A stretch of 64,000 nt of DNA from Bacillus cereus (GCF_025917685.1 NZ_CP089518.1:1737001-1801000); one strand, 5' to 3'; positions 8,249-17,654 are shown, counted from the first letter of the stretch. The notes: a model not told the origin generated them from the sequence alone. Made by a program: numbers and translations.

Positions 8249-9724
8249 TTACTTCTTATCATCTTTCTCTTTCACAGCAGATAGTACAGTTTGTTTTACC
8301 CATGCTTGTCTTCTTCGATGCTGTATACCCCATTGGTATAAACTTTGTGCACCTAAAATAAAGGAAATGACTATACCGCTAATTGCTATTAACAGTGCGA
8401 AAAGTTCAAGAGGCGATGATATTTTGTTTGAATCTGTGTTTCTTAAAAGGTCAATCATAGTAAACCCTAACATTTGGCCCACCACAGAGTAGAGAGTTAA
8501 AATTAATAATAAAAGGCTATCTTTTTTAGCGGCGACATTTTCTTGATATTTAAACAAACCATCAAGATTTTGTTTCGCGTTCGAGTATAAAATTTCAATG
8601 TTAAAAAGTTTTCTTAAGCGGAAGAAAATATCTTCACTTTGTGATTGAGATACTAATTCTAAAGAAAAATAATTCGCTGTAAACGAATTGATAGAGTAAA
8701 TTAATTTCTCTATTTCATTTGTATCTTGTTCAATATTTAGTTCAGCATAAGCGTTCGCCATCTTTAATAAAACAACTTTATGGAATAGGTTTAATAATAA
8801 AGCGTAATAAAATTCTCCGTACATTTGACTAGCAAGTTTAGTGACTTCTCGTTCACCTTCATTTGTTATACATGTGAAAATATGTTCTTCCATAATAAAA
8901 TAACGGTTAGGAGCCCATCTTTGATAAGAATGCTTTGTTAAATAATCGTGAATATAAGGAACATTATTTGCGCTAATATACGGCTTACCATCGTCTGTTA
9001 ATCCGGAAAGACTGGAAGCTCGATATACATCAACTACATGAAGGTCTGACTTTTTGTTAATAGATAATAAGGTTTGTACATACATTCGTTGGTCTTCAAA
9101 GAAGGGGAATGTTTGAAAGTATGAACTCCGCAACCTCTTATTCTCAAAGAAGTCTGTTAAGCCATGAAATAAATCGCCGAATATAAGTTTTTCTACTTGT
9201 GAATATTTTTTTCCATCACATTCAATACAAATGGTCTCAGTTGTATCATTTCTAGTTTCAAGCACACGGAAGCGAGAAGCGAATTCGATGGCTTCTGATA
9301 ATGTCATGTTTGGAGCGGTTTTGACTTCTGTTCGAATTGTTAAGAAGCCAAGCTCATAAGGACAAAGTGTTACATCAATAGAATGTATCTTGAATGGAAC
9401 GGAAATAAGATTTGTTGTTAAATGTCCATTTAAATTAAGATCTTTAGAAAAGCGCTGTAGTCCCTTTTGATGTTCTGAATGAGGAAAAAGAATTTTATTC
9501 GTAAATGAAAGATAGTATGCTTCCATCTTTTGATGTGAAACTTGAAACTGCCCGTAATATGTATTTTCATCTTCAAGATGATCAAGTCGAAAAGGACGGA
9601 AATTATTTTTTTGTAAGAAAGGGAACATATTTTGTTCATATCCAGTTTTAAACGAAAACGGGAATATAAATTGAAATATAGCTGTTGTTACATCTTTTTC
9701 TTCGATTGTTTGTATTGCCTCCAT
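8249..9724 (-). CDS. Unknown membrane protein with two C-terminal transmembrane segments
   Basis: A 491-residue protein I do not recognise. About 400 residues appear soluble, with no signal peptide; two hydrophobic segments follow near the C-terminus (LLLLILTLYSVVGQMLGF and LFALLIAISGIVISFILGA), then a basic tail (QHRRRQAW) and an acidic-basic end. The large soluble domain followed by two close helices recalls CorA-like proteins in outline, but I see no GMN signature, so I do not assign ion transport. GAAAGGAAAC lies before ATG 9724. It is transcribed alone, away from panE. Presumably a cytoplasmic-domain membrane protein of unknown role. Confidence 0.8.
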   Translation of the reverse strand: MEAIQTIEEKDVTTAIFQFIFPFSFKTGYEQNMFPFLQKNNFRPFRLDHLEDENTYYGQFQVSHQKMEAYYLSFTNKILFPHSEHQKGLQRFSKDLNLNGHLTTNLISVPFKIHSIDVTLCPYELGFLTIRTEVKTAPNMTLSEAIEFASRFRVLETRNDTTETICIECDGKKYSQVEKLIFGDLFHGLTDFFENKRLRSSYFQTFPFFEDQRMYVQTLLSINKKSDLHVVDVYRASSLSGLTDDGKPYISANNVPYIHDYLTKHSYQRWAPNRYFIMEEHIFTCITNEGEREVTKLASQMYGEFYYALLLNLFHKVVLLKMANAYAELNIEQDTNEIEKLIYSINSFTANYFSLELVSQSQSEDIFFRLRKLFNIEILYSNAKQNLDGLFKYQENVAAKKDSLLLLILTLYSVVGQMLGFTMIDLLRNTDSNKISSPLELFALLIAISGIVISFILGAQSLYQWGIQHRRRQAWVKQTVLSAVKEKDDKK

Positions 9725-9898
9725 TTACATAGTTTCCTTTCAATATAGGCTATAGAAACAACATGCCCAAATCTTATTAAAAATAACCGCCGTTTTTTCA
9801 TTCAATTAAGAATGAAAATTCAGCTGATTTATTAGGAGACATGTATAATATTATGTATACTAAAAGTAGTGAATTTGTCTTTTAAAGGGGGATGTAAT

Positions 9899-10831
9899 AT
9901 GCGTATTTTAGTGCTAGGAGCTGGAGGCGTTGGAGGTTTTTTTGGTGGACGACTAGTAGAAAAGGGAGAAGATGTAACTTTTCTCGTGCGTAATAAACGG
10001 AAACAACAATTAGAGGAAAAAGGTCTTGTTATCAGAAGTATTAACGGCGATTTTTCATTTCAACCGAAATTGATAACGAAAGAAGATAGAACGTCTCCAT
10101 TTGATGTAATTGTATTCTCAACAAAAGCGTATCACCTAAATGAAGCGATAACAGATTTGAAACCATTTGTAGGAGAGGATACAGTAATAATCCCATTGTT
10201 AAATGGTATCGCTCATTTAGCACTATTACAAAAGGAATTCGGTGAAGAAAAGGTGATGGGTGGTTTATGCTTTATTGAAACGACATTAAATAACGAAGGG
10301 GATGTCGTGCAAACTAGTGCTGCCAACAGACTTGTATTTGGGGAAATTAAGCCTCAAGATGCAGAGAGGATGCAGCGTATTTCGGAAGTATTTGCGGGTA
10401 CGAAAGCTAGTTTTGTATTAAGTGAAAATATTACACAAGATATGTGGCACAAATATTTATTTATTACTGTAATGTCAGGTGTGACAACATTAATGCGTGC
10501 ACCAATAGGCCCGATTCGTGAAAGTGAAGGTGGACGTGATTTTATTCGAAACTTATTTGAAGAATCAGTGCAAATCATGAAATCCATAGAGGCTCCAGTT
10601 AAAGATAATATTGTTGAGGAACATATGAAAACGATTGATAAAATTTCTTATGATATGAAGTCATCTATGCAGCGCGATATGGAAAAAGGCTCGCTCATTG
10701 AAGGAGAACATTTACAAGGATATTTACTGGATTTAGCAGAGCAATTTTCTATAGAAGCACCTTTATTAGGCGCTGTATATCAAAATTTAAATGTATATGA
10801 AAAAGTGATTTTAACTAAAGAAATAGTATGA
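9899..10831 (+). CDS. panE: 2-dehydropantoate 2-reductase (ketopantoate reductase)
   Basis: NADPH-dependent reduction of ketopantoate to pantoate in coenzyme A synthesis. The Rossmann motif GAGGVGGFFGG is at the N-terminus, followed by IIPLLNGIAH with the conserved Asn and by MWHKYLFI with the catalytic lysine; the C-terminal helical domain closes with SSMQRDMEKG. ATG 9899 is chosen because AAAGGGGG lies seven bases upstream; a longer frame from 9869 lacks a site. 310 residues is the normal length. Not next to panB or panC, so it may be a second paralogue acting on a related keto acid. A terminator follows. Confidence 0.88.
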   Translation: MRILVLGAGGVGGFFGGRLVEKGEDVTFLVRNKRKQQLEEKGLVIRSINGDFSFQPKLITKEDRTSPFDVIVFSTKAYHLNEAITDLKPFVGEDTVIIPLLNGIAHLALLQKEFGEEKVMGGLCFIETTLNNEGDVVQTSAANRLVFGEIKPQDAERMQRISEVFAGTKASFVLSENITQDMWHKYLFITVMSGVTTLMRAPIGPIRESEGGRDFIRNLFEESVQIMKSIEAPVKDNIVEEHMKTIDKISYDMKSSMQRDMEKGSLIEGEHLQGYLLDLAEQFSIEAPLLGAVYQNLNVYEKVILTKEIV

Positions 10832-10841
10832 AAAAGAGCAA

Positions 10842-10876
10842 AGGATAGCAACATATAAATGTTGCTATCTTTTTTG
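10842..10876 (+). terminator. Terminator after panE
   Basis: AGGATAGCAACAT pairs with ATGTTGCTATCTT, followed by a T run. Confidence 0.85.
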
Positions 10877-10893
10877 TTTTTATTTTTGACAAC

Positions 10894-11022
10894 TTATTCG
10901 TTTCTTTTCGTTCTTTCTGTCGTATTTCTTTCTTTTTCACGGTTACCATAAAACTGATTAATTTCATTTGCTAATGCATCTAAATATGAATCAGAAAAAA
11001 TAGGCTTCTTTTCTTTAGACAT
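10894..11022 (-). CDS. 42-residue conserved-looking small protein, function unknown
   Basis: ATG at 11022 is preceded by a strong AAAGGAG with six bases of spacing, and the frame stops at 10894. The product begins MSKEKKPIFSDSYLDALANE and ends in a very basic/acidic tail (REKERNTTERTKRNE). No membrane segment. The good ribosome site, the intergenic position and the amphipathic centre (YLDALANEINQFYG) support a real gene. I do not recognise its family or role. Confidence 0.65.
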   Translation of the reverse strand: MSKEKKPIFSDSYLDALANEINQFYGNREKERNTTERTKRNE

Positions 11023-11106
11023 ATGGGTCTCCTTTATCAATTTTTTAGTATTCATTATGTATATTTACGGGCGGATTATGCGCAATCATTTTAAATTTTT
11101 ATTTTT

Positions 11107-11159
11107 TAAAATTTTTGTTTACATTTTGAAAATAAAGGAGTATTATAATCCACAGTTTC
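11107..11159 (+). promoter_or_regulatory. Probable promoter of the kimA leader
   Basis: TTTACA near 11119-11124 and a TATTATAAT block near 11142-11150 give either TTTACA-17-TATTAT or a longer-spaced TATAAT. Transcription from here would begin just before the riboswitch. Confidence 0.45.
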
Positions 11160-11168
11160 AATTTTCTA

Positions 11169-11325
11169 AATCGCTGAAACCGCATGGTGCGGGGGACCCG
11201 TTCTTACGGATTAGTACATAATCCGATGGGGTGAATCCTTGAAAAAAGGTAGGGCTACTCATAGGCCCGAATCCGACAGCTAACCTCGTAAGCGTTATAT
11301 TGAGAAGGAAGGTGGAGCTTGTGCG
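11169..11325 (+). ncRNA. c-di-AMP riboswitch (ydaO-yuaA class)
   Basis: The leader holds the conserved blocks of the ydaO class in order: AATCGCTGAAACCGCATGG, GCGGGGGACCCG, GGGGTGAATCC, GGTAGGGCTAC, CCGAATCCGACAGCTAAC and CTCGTAAGCG. It stands between a probable promoter and an intrinsic terminator, directly upstream of kimA. In this class, c-di-AMP binding promotes termination, so kimA would be shut off when potassium, and hence c-di-AMP, is high. Confidence 0.95.
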
Positions 11326-11337
11326 ACAAAAAAAATA

Positions 11338-11379
11338 ATGTCTACAAGTCTATTTCGCTATGGCTTGTAGACATTTTTT
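11338..11379 (+). terminator. Riboswitch-controlled terminator (expression platform) before kimA
   Basis: ATGTCTACAAG (11338-11348) pairs with CTTGTAGACAT (11364-11374), followed by TTTTTTG. It lies inside the leader, 75 bases before the kimA start, as expected for an OFF switch by transcription termination. Confidence 0.88.
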
Positions 11380-11453
11380 GTTTTCTGAAGAAATAGTTTG
11401 CTGGCTGTAACTAGCAGAAAAGTTCGTACAAAATTATTGGAGAGTGGACAGCA

Positions 11454-13280
11454 GTGGTTTCATCTATCAAAAGGTTTTTAATTGGAAGGCCGTTAAAATC
11501 AACTGAGTTAGGAGAGCAAAAGCTTAATAAAACAAAGGCGCTAGCCATTTTATCTTCTGACGCATTGTCATCGGTTGCATACGGGCCAGAGCAAATATTA
11601 ATCGCATTAGCAGGTCTTGGAGCAATAGCTTATTGGTATTCCATTCCGATAGCTGTTGGGGTATTAGTGTTATTAACTGCTCTTATTTTATCTTATCGCC
11701 AAATTATTTTCGCTTACCCTCATGGCGGAGGCGCATACGTAGTATCAAAAGAAAATTTAGGTATGAATCCAGGATTAATAGCTGGAGGGTCTTTATTAGT
11801 CGATTATATTTTAACTGTTGCAGTAAGTGTATCTGCAGGTACCGATGCGCTCACGTCTGCTTTTCCTAGCTTACATGCACATAGTGTAATTATTGCAGTT
11901 GTATTTGTTATATTAATTACGATATTAAATTTAAGAGGGGTAACGGAATCAGCTTCCATTTTAGCATATCCAGTTTATTTATTCGTTTTAGCACTATTTA
12001 TATTAATTGGTGTAGGGATATATAATATTTTAACTGGTCACGTGTCACCGACTTTACACACGCCGATTGGAACACCAGTTGCAGGAATTAGTTTGTTCTT
12101 ACTGTTACGAGCATTTGCTTCAGGAAGCTCTGCTTTAACGGGTGTTGAGGCGATATCTAACGCAATTCCAAACTTTAAAGATCCTGCACCTAACAATGCA
12201 GCGAAAACATTGCTTGCAATGGGTGCATTACTTGCAGTTTTATTTTCAGGAATTGTCTTTTTAGCTTATTATTACGGAATTAATCCAAGTAAGGAAGTAA
12301 CAGTCGTTTCACAAATTGCTGAACAAACTTTTGGACGTAATTTCATGTACTATTTCATACAAGGTACAACAGCTTTAATATTAATTCTTGCTGCTAATAC
12401 AGGTTATTCTGCATTTCCGCTATTAGCAGTTAATCTTGCGAAAGATAAGTTTATACCGAGAATGTTTACGATTAGAGGAGACCGCCTAGGTTACTCAAAC
12501 GGTATTATTATACTTGGAATCGCTTCAATTATTTTAATTGTAGCTTTCCAAGGGCAAACAGAACATTTAATCCCGTTATATGCAGTAGGTGTATTTATTC
12601 CATTTACACTTTCTCAAACTGGGATGGTATTAAAATGGCTTCGTGAAAAACCTGAAGGATGGGCTTTGAGATTAACGGTCAATTTAATTGGTGCAGTCAT
12701 TAGTTTTATCGTAATGAGTATGTTCTTTTTAACTAAATTCGCACAAGTTTGGTCGATCCTTATTTTCTTACCTGCCATTATCTTCTTGTTCCATCGAATT
12801 AAGAAGCATTATGATGCAGTGGGGGATCAATTAAGTTTAAAAACTTGTGAACCACTTGTTCCGATTGAAGGGAATGTAATTGTCGTTCCTGTAGCAGGTA
12901 TGACTCATGTAGTAGAAAATTCACTGAACTATGCGAAGGCACTTTCCGCGGATCAAGTTATCGCTGTATATGTTGCCTTTGACAGAGAAGAGGAAAAGAA
13001 ATTTGAAGAGAAATGGCAGAAGTGGCAGCCAGAAGTAAGACTTGTTACATTACATTCTCATTATAGAAGTATCATTCAGCCGTTAACAAAGTTCATTGAT
13101 ACAGTGCAATATAAAGCGAGTGAATCAAATTATCGGGTTACAGTCGTTATACCACAGTTTATTCCGAAAAAAGGCTGGCATAACATTCTTCATAATCAAT
13201 CTAGTTTACTCATTCGTGCGTATTTACTCTATAAAAGAAATGTTGTTATTACGACAGTTCCATATCATTTGAAAAAGTAA
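11454..13280 (+). CDS. kimA: High-affinity potassium importer KimA (KUP family)
   Basis: Proton-coupled potassium importer in the membrane. The N-terminus KALAILSSDALSSVAYGPE is the family hallmark, about 12 hydrophobic segments follow, and a soluble C-terminal domain begins after roughly residue 450 (VPIEGNVIVVPVAGMTHV). 608 residues matches KimA of Bacillus subtilis (formerly YdaO). The start is GTG at 11454 with GGAGAG nine bases before. Control by the c-di-AMP riboswitch upstream, plus the KUP-like fold, support potassium rather than amino acids as substrate despite older amino-acid-permease labels. A terminator follows. Confidence 0.94.
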   Translation: MVSSIKRFLIGRPLKSTELGEQKLNKTKALAILSSDALSSVAYGPEQILIALAGLGAIAYWYSIPIAVGVLVLLTALILSYRQIIFAYPHGGGAYVVSKENLGMNPGLIAGGSLLVDYILTVAVSVSAGTDALTSAFPSLHAHSVIIAVVFVILITILNLRGVTESASILAYPVYLFVLALFILIGVGIYNILTGHVSPTLHTPIGTPVAGISLFLLLRAFASGSSALTGVEAISNAIPNFKDPAPNNAAKTLLAMGALLAVLFSGIVFLAYYYGINPSKEVTVVSQIAEQTFGRNFMYYFIQGTTALILILAANTGYSAFPLLAVNLAKDKFIPRMFTIRGDRLGYSNGIIILGIASIILIVAFQGQTEHLIPLYAVGVFIPFTLSQTGMVLKWLREKPEGWALRLTVNLIGAVISFIVMSMFFLTKFAQVWSILIFLPAIIFLFHRIKKHYDAVGDQLSLKTCEPLVPIEGNVIVVPVAGMTHVVENSLNYAKALSADQVIAVYVAFDREEEKKFEEKWQKWQPEVRLVTLHSHYRSIIQPLTKFIDTVQYKASESNYRVTVVIPQFIPKKGWHNILHNQSSLLIRAYLLYKRNVVITTVPYHLKK

Positions 13281-13291
13281 TAAGATTTTTT

Positions 13292-13326
13292 AAGGATAGC
13301 TTCACGAAACTGAAGCTATCCTTTTT
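13292..13326 (+). terminator. Terminator after kimA
   Basis: AAGGATAGCTTCA pairs with TGAAGCTATCCTT, followed by TTT. Confidence 0.85.
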
Positions 13327-13336
13327 GTGTATATGC

Positions 13337-13352
13337 TATGCATAATTGCATA
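13337..13352. promoter_or_regulatory. PlcR box of the nhe operon
   Basis: TATGCATAATTGCATA fits the PlcR consensus TATGNANNNNTNCATA at every fixed position and is nearly palindromic. It is 533 bases upstream of nheA, consistent with a long untranslated leader. PlcR with its PapR peptide activates virulence genes in this group. Confidence 0.9.
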
Positions 13353-13786
13353 TAGGTCTTAAAATTATATTACAATAATATTATCACTTATGAGTAAACA
13401 GTGTTTTTTGTTGTGATATATGGATATTTTAATTGAGAAAGTTAATCGGATTTTATTTTGGAATAAAGACATGAGGGCTTGAAAATAAAGGGAATTAAAA
13501 TACTTCTTTACGGTAGATAAATAGCTGTGTTTAAATGACCTTACAGTACAAAACTTAAATAAAAACAAAACGGAATTTCATATTTACGTGCGTTATTTAG
13601 CTTAAAATGAATAATATTTTCATGTAATATATTCACTGTGTGAATGTAGAAATTGCGATGAAACAGAAATTTTATACAATATTATTCATACTAAGCACAT
13701 ATGAAAAGTTATGAAGTGTTTTATAACAATAAGTAAGTACTGTGGAAATAAAGTTTGAGAGAGGTGGTTCGTACATGACTCACGGT

Positions 13787-13798
13787 GAGAACGTTCTC
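13787..13798. promoter_or_regulatory. Perfect 12-bp palindrome in the nhe leader
   Basis: GAGAACGTTCTC lies 87 bases before nheA, downstream of the PlcR box. It could be an operator or a small RNA hairpin. No regulator can be named from sequence alone. The rest of the 13281-13884 gap shows only the PlcR box and AT-rich sequence. Confidence 0.4.
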
Positions 13799-13884
13799 TA
13801 TTTTTAACCATCTCAAATCATTTGCAAGAAAATAGAATAATAAAATGGGATAGTAATAGTTACTAATACATAGGAGGAGTTAAA

Positions 13885-15045
13885 GTGAAAAAAACTTTAA
13901 TTACAGGGTTATTGGTTACAGCAGTATCTACGAGTTGCTTCATTCCTGTAAGCGCTTACGCTAAGGAGGCGCAACCAGAAGTGAAAACAGTATATGCACA
14001 AAATGTAATTGCTCCAAATACATTATCCAATTCAATTAGAATGTTAGGATCACAGTCACCGCTTATACAAGCATACGGATTGGTTATTTTACAACAGCCA
14101 GACATTAAGGTGAATGCGATGAGCAGCTTAACGAATCATCAAAAGTTTGCAAAGGCAAATGTACGAGAGTGGATTGATGAATATAATCCGAAGCTAATCG
14201 ATTTAAATCAAGAGATGATGAGATATAGCACTCGATTTAATAGCTATTATAGTAAGCTCTATGAACTAGCAGGAAACATAAATGAAGATGAACAAGCAAA
14301 AGCAGATTTTACAGGCGCATATGGAAAATTACAATTACAAGTACAAAGCATTCAAGAGAGTATGGAGCAAGATTTATTAGAGTTAAATCGATTTAAAACG
14401 GTATTAGACAAAGATAGTAGCAACTTATCAATTAAAGCTGATGAAGCAATAAAAACACTACAAGGATCAAGTGGAGATATTGTGAAATTAAGAGAAGATA
14501 TTAAAAGAATTCAAGGGGAAATTCAAGCTGAATTAACGACTATTTTGAACAGGCCTCAAGAAATTATTAAAGGTTCTATTAATATCGGTAAACAAGTATT
14601 TACAATTACAAATCAAACTGCGCAGACGAAAACAATTGATTTCGTTTCTATCGGTACTTTAAGTAATGAAATTGTAAATGCTGCCGATAGTCAAACGAGA
14701 GAAGCAGCTCTTCGCATTCAGCAAAAGCAAAAAGAGCTACTACCACTTATTCAAAAGTTATCACAAACTGAAGCAGAGGCGACACAAATTACATTTGTTG
14801 AAGATCAAGTAAGTAGCTTTACAGAACTAATCAATCGTCAAATTACAACTTTAGAAACGTTATTAACGGATTGGAAAGTTTTAAACAATAATATGATCCA
14901 AATTCAAAAGAATGTTGAAGAAGGCACATATACAGACAGTAGTTTACTTCAAAAACATTTCAATCAAATTAAAAAAGTAAGTGATGAAATGAATAAACAA
15001 ACAAATCAATTTGAAGATTACATTACAAACGTTGAAGTACATTAA
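13885..15045 (+). CDS. nheA: Non-haemolytic enterotoxin lytic component L2 (NheA)
   Basis: Secreted component of the tripartite Nhe pore-forming toxin; acts last, completing the pore formed with NheB and NheC on host cell membranes. The Sec signal peptide ([18 protein letters not shown], then cleavage after SAYA) is followed by the alpha-helical HBL/Nhe fold; 386 residues is the canonical length. The start is GTG at 13885 with AGGAGGAG seven bases upstream. First gene of nheA-nheB-nheC, 37 bases before nheB, under a PlcR box. The reading frame is complete with no sign of inactivation. Confidence 0.97.
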
Positions 15046-15082
15046 GCAAAAAAATAATTAGCGATATAGGGAGAGAAGAAAA

Positions 15083-16291
15083 ATGACAAAAAAACCATAT
15101 AAAGTAATGGCTCTATCAGCACTTATGGCAGTATTTGCAGCAGGAAACATCATGCCAGCCCATACGTATGCAGCTGAAAGCACCGTGAAACAAGCTCCAG
15201 TTCATGCGGTTGCAAAAGCTTATAATGACTATGAAGAATACTCATTAGGACCAGAAGGCTTAAAAGATGCAATGGAAAGAACAGGTTCAAATGCTTTAGT
15301 AATGGATCTGTACGCTTTAACAATTATTAAACAAGGTAATGTTAACTTTGGTAATGTATCATCTGTTGATGCGGCTTTAAAAGGAAAAGTCATTCAGCAT
15401 CAAGATACAGCGAGAGGAAATGCGAAGCAATGGTTAGATGTATTAAAGCCACAGCTTATTTCAACGAATCAAAATATTATCAATTACAATACGAAATTCC
15501 AAAACTATTATGATACTTTAGTTGCTGCGGTAGATGCAAAAGATAAAGCGACTCTTACAAAAGGGTTAACTAGATTATCAAGTAGTATTAATGAAAATAA
15601 AGCGCAAGTAGATCAGTTAGTAGAAGACTTGAAGAAATTCCGAAATAAAATGACGTCGGATACGCAAAACTTTAAGGGTGATGCAAATCAAATTACATCT
15701 ATTTTAGCAAGTCAAGATGCAGGAATCCCGCTTCTGCAAAATCAAATTACAACGTACAATGAAGCAATTAGTAAATATAATGCAATTATTATCGGTTCAT
15801 CAGTGGCGACAGCACTAGGCCCAATTGCAATTATCGGTGGTGCAGTAGTTATTGCGACAGGTGCAGGAACGCCGCTAGGGGTCGCATTAATTGCAGGTGG
15901 TGCAGCAGCTGTAGGTGGTGGTACAGCTGGTATCGTATTAGCGAAGAAAGAGCTTGATAATGCACAAGCTGAAATTCAAAAAATAACAGGACAAGTTACA
16001 ACCGCTCAATTAGAAGTAGCTGGATTAACAAACATTAAAACACAAACGGAGTATTTAACAAATACAATTGATACTGCAATTACAGCGTTGCAAAACATAT
16101 CAAATCAATGGTATACAATGGGATCAAAATACAATTCTTTACTTCAAAATGTAGATTCTATTAGTCCAAACGACCTTGTTTTCATTAAAGAAGATTTAAA
16201 CATTGCGAAAGATAGCTGGAAAAACATTAAAGACTATGCAGAAAAAATTTATGCTGAAGATATTAAAGTAGTGGATACGAAAAAAGCATAA
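15083..16291 (+). CDS. nheB: Non-haemolytic enterotoxin binding component L1 (NheB)
   Basis: Secreted pore-forming component that binds cells with NheC and inserts into membranes. Signal peptide ends at HTYAAES. The long helical body carries a hydrophobic hairpin near residues 232-270 (IGSSVATALGPIAIIGG, GVALIAGGAAAVGGGTAG), the membrane-inserting beta-tongue of the ClyA-like fold. 402 residues is canonical. GGGAGAGAAG precedes ATG 15083. It shares obvious blocks with NheC downstream (YSLGPxG near the N-terminus, TAITALQNISNQWYT near the C-terminus), as expected for paralogues. A hairpin separates it from nheC. Confidence 0.97.
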   Translation: MTKKPYKVMALSALMAVFAAGNIMPAHTYAAESTVKQAPVHAVAKAYNDYEEYSLGPEGLKDAMERTGSNALVMDLYALTIIKQGNVNFGNVSSVDAALKGKVIQHQDTARGNAKQWLDVLKPQLISTNQNIINYNTKFQNYYDTLVAAVDAKDKATLTKGLTRLSSSINENKAQVDQLVEDLKKFRNKMTSDTQNFKGDANQITSILASQDAGIPLLQNQITTYNEAISKYNAIIIGSSVATALGPIAIIGGAVVIATGAGTPLGVALIAGGAAAVGGGTAGIVLAKKELDNAQAEIQKITGQVTTAQLEVAGLTNIKTQTEYLTNTIDTAITALQNISNQWYTMGSKYNSLLQNVDSISPNDLVFIKEDLNIAKDSWKNIKDYAEKIYAEDIKVVDTKKA

Positions 16292-16345
16292 TAGTAATTA
16301 AACTGTTTCAGCATTATGTATAGATAAATGATTTTCAAATAATAG

Positions 16346-16381
16346 AGAGCTCCTGTTCAGTAGTGAGCAGGAGCTCTTTTT
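16346..16381 (+). terminator. Hairpin between nheB and nheC (partial terminator)
   Basis: AGAGCTCCTG pairs perfectly with CAGGAGCTCT, followed by TTTT. From what is known of this operon the hairpin attenuates expression, keeping NheC below NheA and NheB, a ratio needed for toxicity. Confidence 0.88.
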
Positions 16382-16425
16382 ACCTCTAACGTTTCATATC
16401 CTCATAAAAAGAATAGGTGATAAGT

Positions 16426-17505
16426 ATGCGTAATAATTTCTATAAAAAATGTCTTTTAACGATAATGATTGCTGGAGTCGCAACGAGTAATGCGTTTCCT
16501 TTACATCCTTTTGCAGCAGAACAAAACGTAAAGACACTACAAGAAAATGCGAAAAATTATTCTCTCGGACCAGCAGGATTCCAAGATGTAATGGCACAAA
16601 CGACATCAAGTATGTTTGCAATGGATTCATATGCAAAATTAATTCAAAATCAGCAAGAGACTGATTTGAGTAAAATAAGTTCCATTAATAGTGAGTTTAA
16701 AGGAAATATGGTTCAGCATCAAAGAGATGCAAAAATTAATGCGGCGTATTGGTTAAATAATATGAAGCCTCAAATTATGAAAACGGACCAAAATATTATT
16801 AATTACAATAATACTTTTCAAGCGTACTATAATAGCATGCTAGTAGCGATTGATCAAAAGGATAGCGGTAAATTAAAAGCGGATTTGGAAAAGTTATATG
16901 CGGATATTGTAAAGAATCAAAATGAGGTAGATGTATTATTAGGGAATTTGAAAGCTTTTCGCGATAGAATGGCGAAAGACACAAATAGTTTTAAAGAGGA
17001 TACAAATCAATTAACAGCAATTTTGGCTAGTACGAATGCAGGTATTCCAGCATTAGAGCAACAAATAAATACATATAATGATTCAATCAAAAAGAGTAAT
17101 GATATGGTTATCGCTGGTGGTGTACTTTGCGTAGCGCTAATAACATGTCTTGCTGGCGGACCGATGATTGCAATTGCGAAAAAAGATATCGCAAATGCAG
17201 AAAGAGAAATAGCCAATTTAAAAGATAGAATTTCTGGAGCACAAGCAGAAGTAGCAATTTTGACTGATGTGAAAAATAAAACAACAAATATGACAGAAAC
17301 AATTGATGCAGCAATTACAGCACTGCAAAACATATCAAATCAATGGTATACAGTAGGTGCGAAATATAATAACTTACTACAAAACGTAAAAGGAATGAGT
17401 CCAGAAGAATTTACATTTATAAAAGAAGATTTAAATACAGCGAAAGATAGCTGGAAAGATGTAAAGGATTATACAGAAAAATTGCATGAAGGTGTGGCGA
17501 AGTAA
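16426..17505 (+). CDS. nheC: Non-haemolytic enterotoxin component NheC
   Basis: Third Nhe component; primes binding and oligomer formation with NheB in small amounts. Signal peptide with a Lys-rich head ends near HPFAAEQ. The hydrophobic hairpin near residues 225-245 (VIAGGVLCVALITCLAGG) is shorter than that of NheB. ATG 16426 is chosen over GTG 16417, since AGGTGATA would be the ribosome site; this gives the canonical 359 residues. The weak site plus the hairpin upstream fit low NheC output. Intact frame. Confidence 0.96.
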   Translation: MRNNFYKKCLLTIMIAGVATSNAFPLHPFAAEQNVKTLQENAKNYSLGPAGFQDVMAQTTSSMFAMDSYAKLIQNQQETDLSKISSINSEFKGNMVQHQRDAKINAAYWLNNMKPQIMKTDQNIINYNNTFQAYYNSMLVAIDQKDSGKLKADLEKLYADIVKNQNEVDVLLGNLKAFRDRMAKDTNSFKEDTNQLTAILASTNAGIPALEQQINTYNDSIKKSNDMVIAGGVLCVALITCLAGGPMIAIAKKDIANAEREIANLKDRISGAQAEVAILTDVKNKTTNMTETIDAAITALQNISNQWYTVGAKYNNLLQNVKGMSPEEFTFIKEDLNTAKDSWKDVKDYTEKLHEGVAK

Positions 17506-17536
17506 ACAGTGGACTAGTTCCGCTGTTTATTTTTTT
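17504..17536 (+). terminator. Terminator of the nhe operon
   Basis: AAACAGTGGA pairs with TCCGCTGTTT (one G-T pair) and is followed by ATTTTTTT; its left arm overlaps the nheC stop codon. Confidence 0.75.
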
Positions 17537-17654
17537 ATCCCGTTTTTTGTGGAGAGCCGAGCATGTAATTTTATCCATAAGTTTGCTGTGCGTTTTATCA
17601 ATGTGGCTTTCTATGAGAATTTGACTTGTTTTTTCATTTTGGGGTGGTAAAAAA

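Noticed and set aside
9869..9898. Upstream extension of panE from 9869
   Set aside because: The added residues lie over the ribosome site AAAGGGGG, and the Rossmann fold starts at the ATG at 9899.
17007..17333. Long minus-strand frames inside nheC
   Set aside because: Antisense shadows of the toxin gene, caused by its codon bias.
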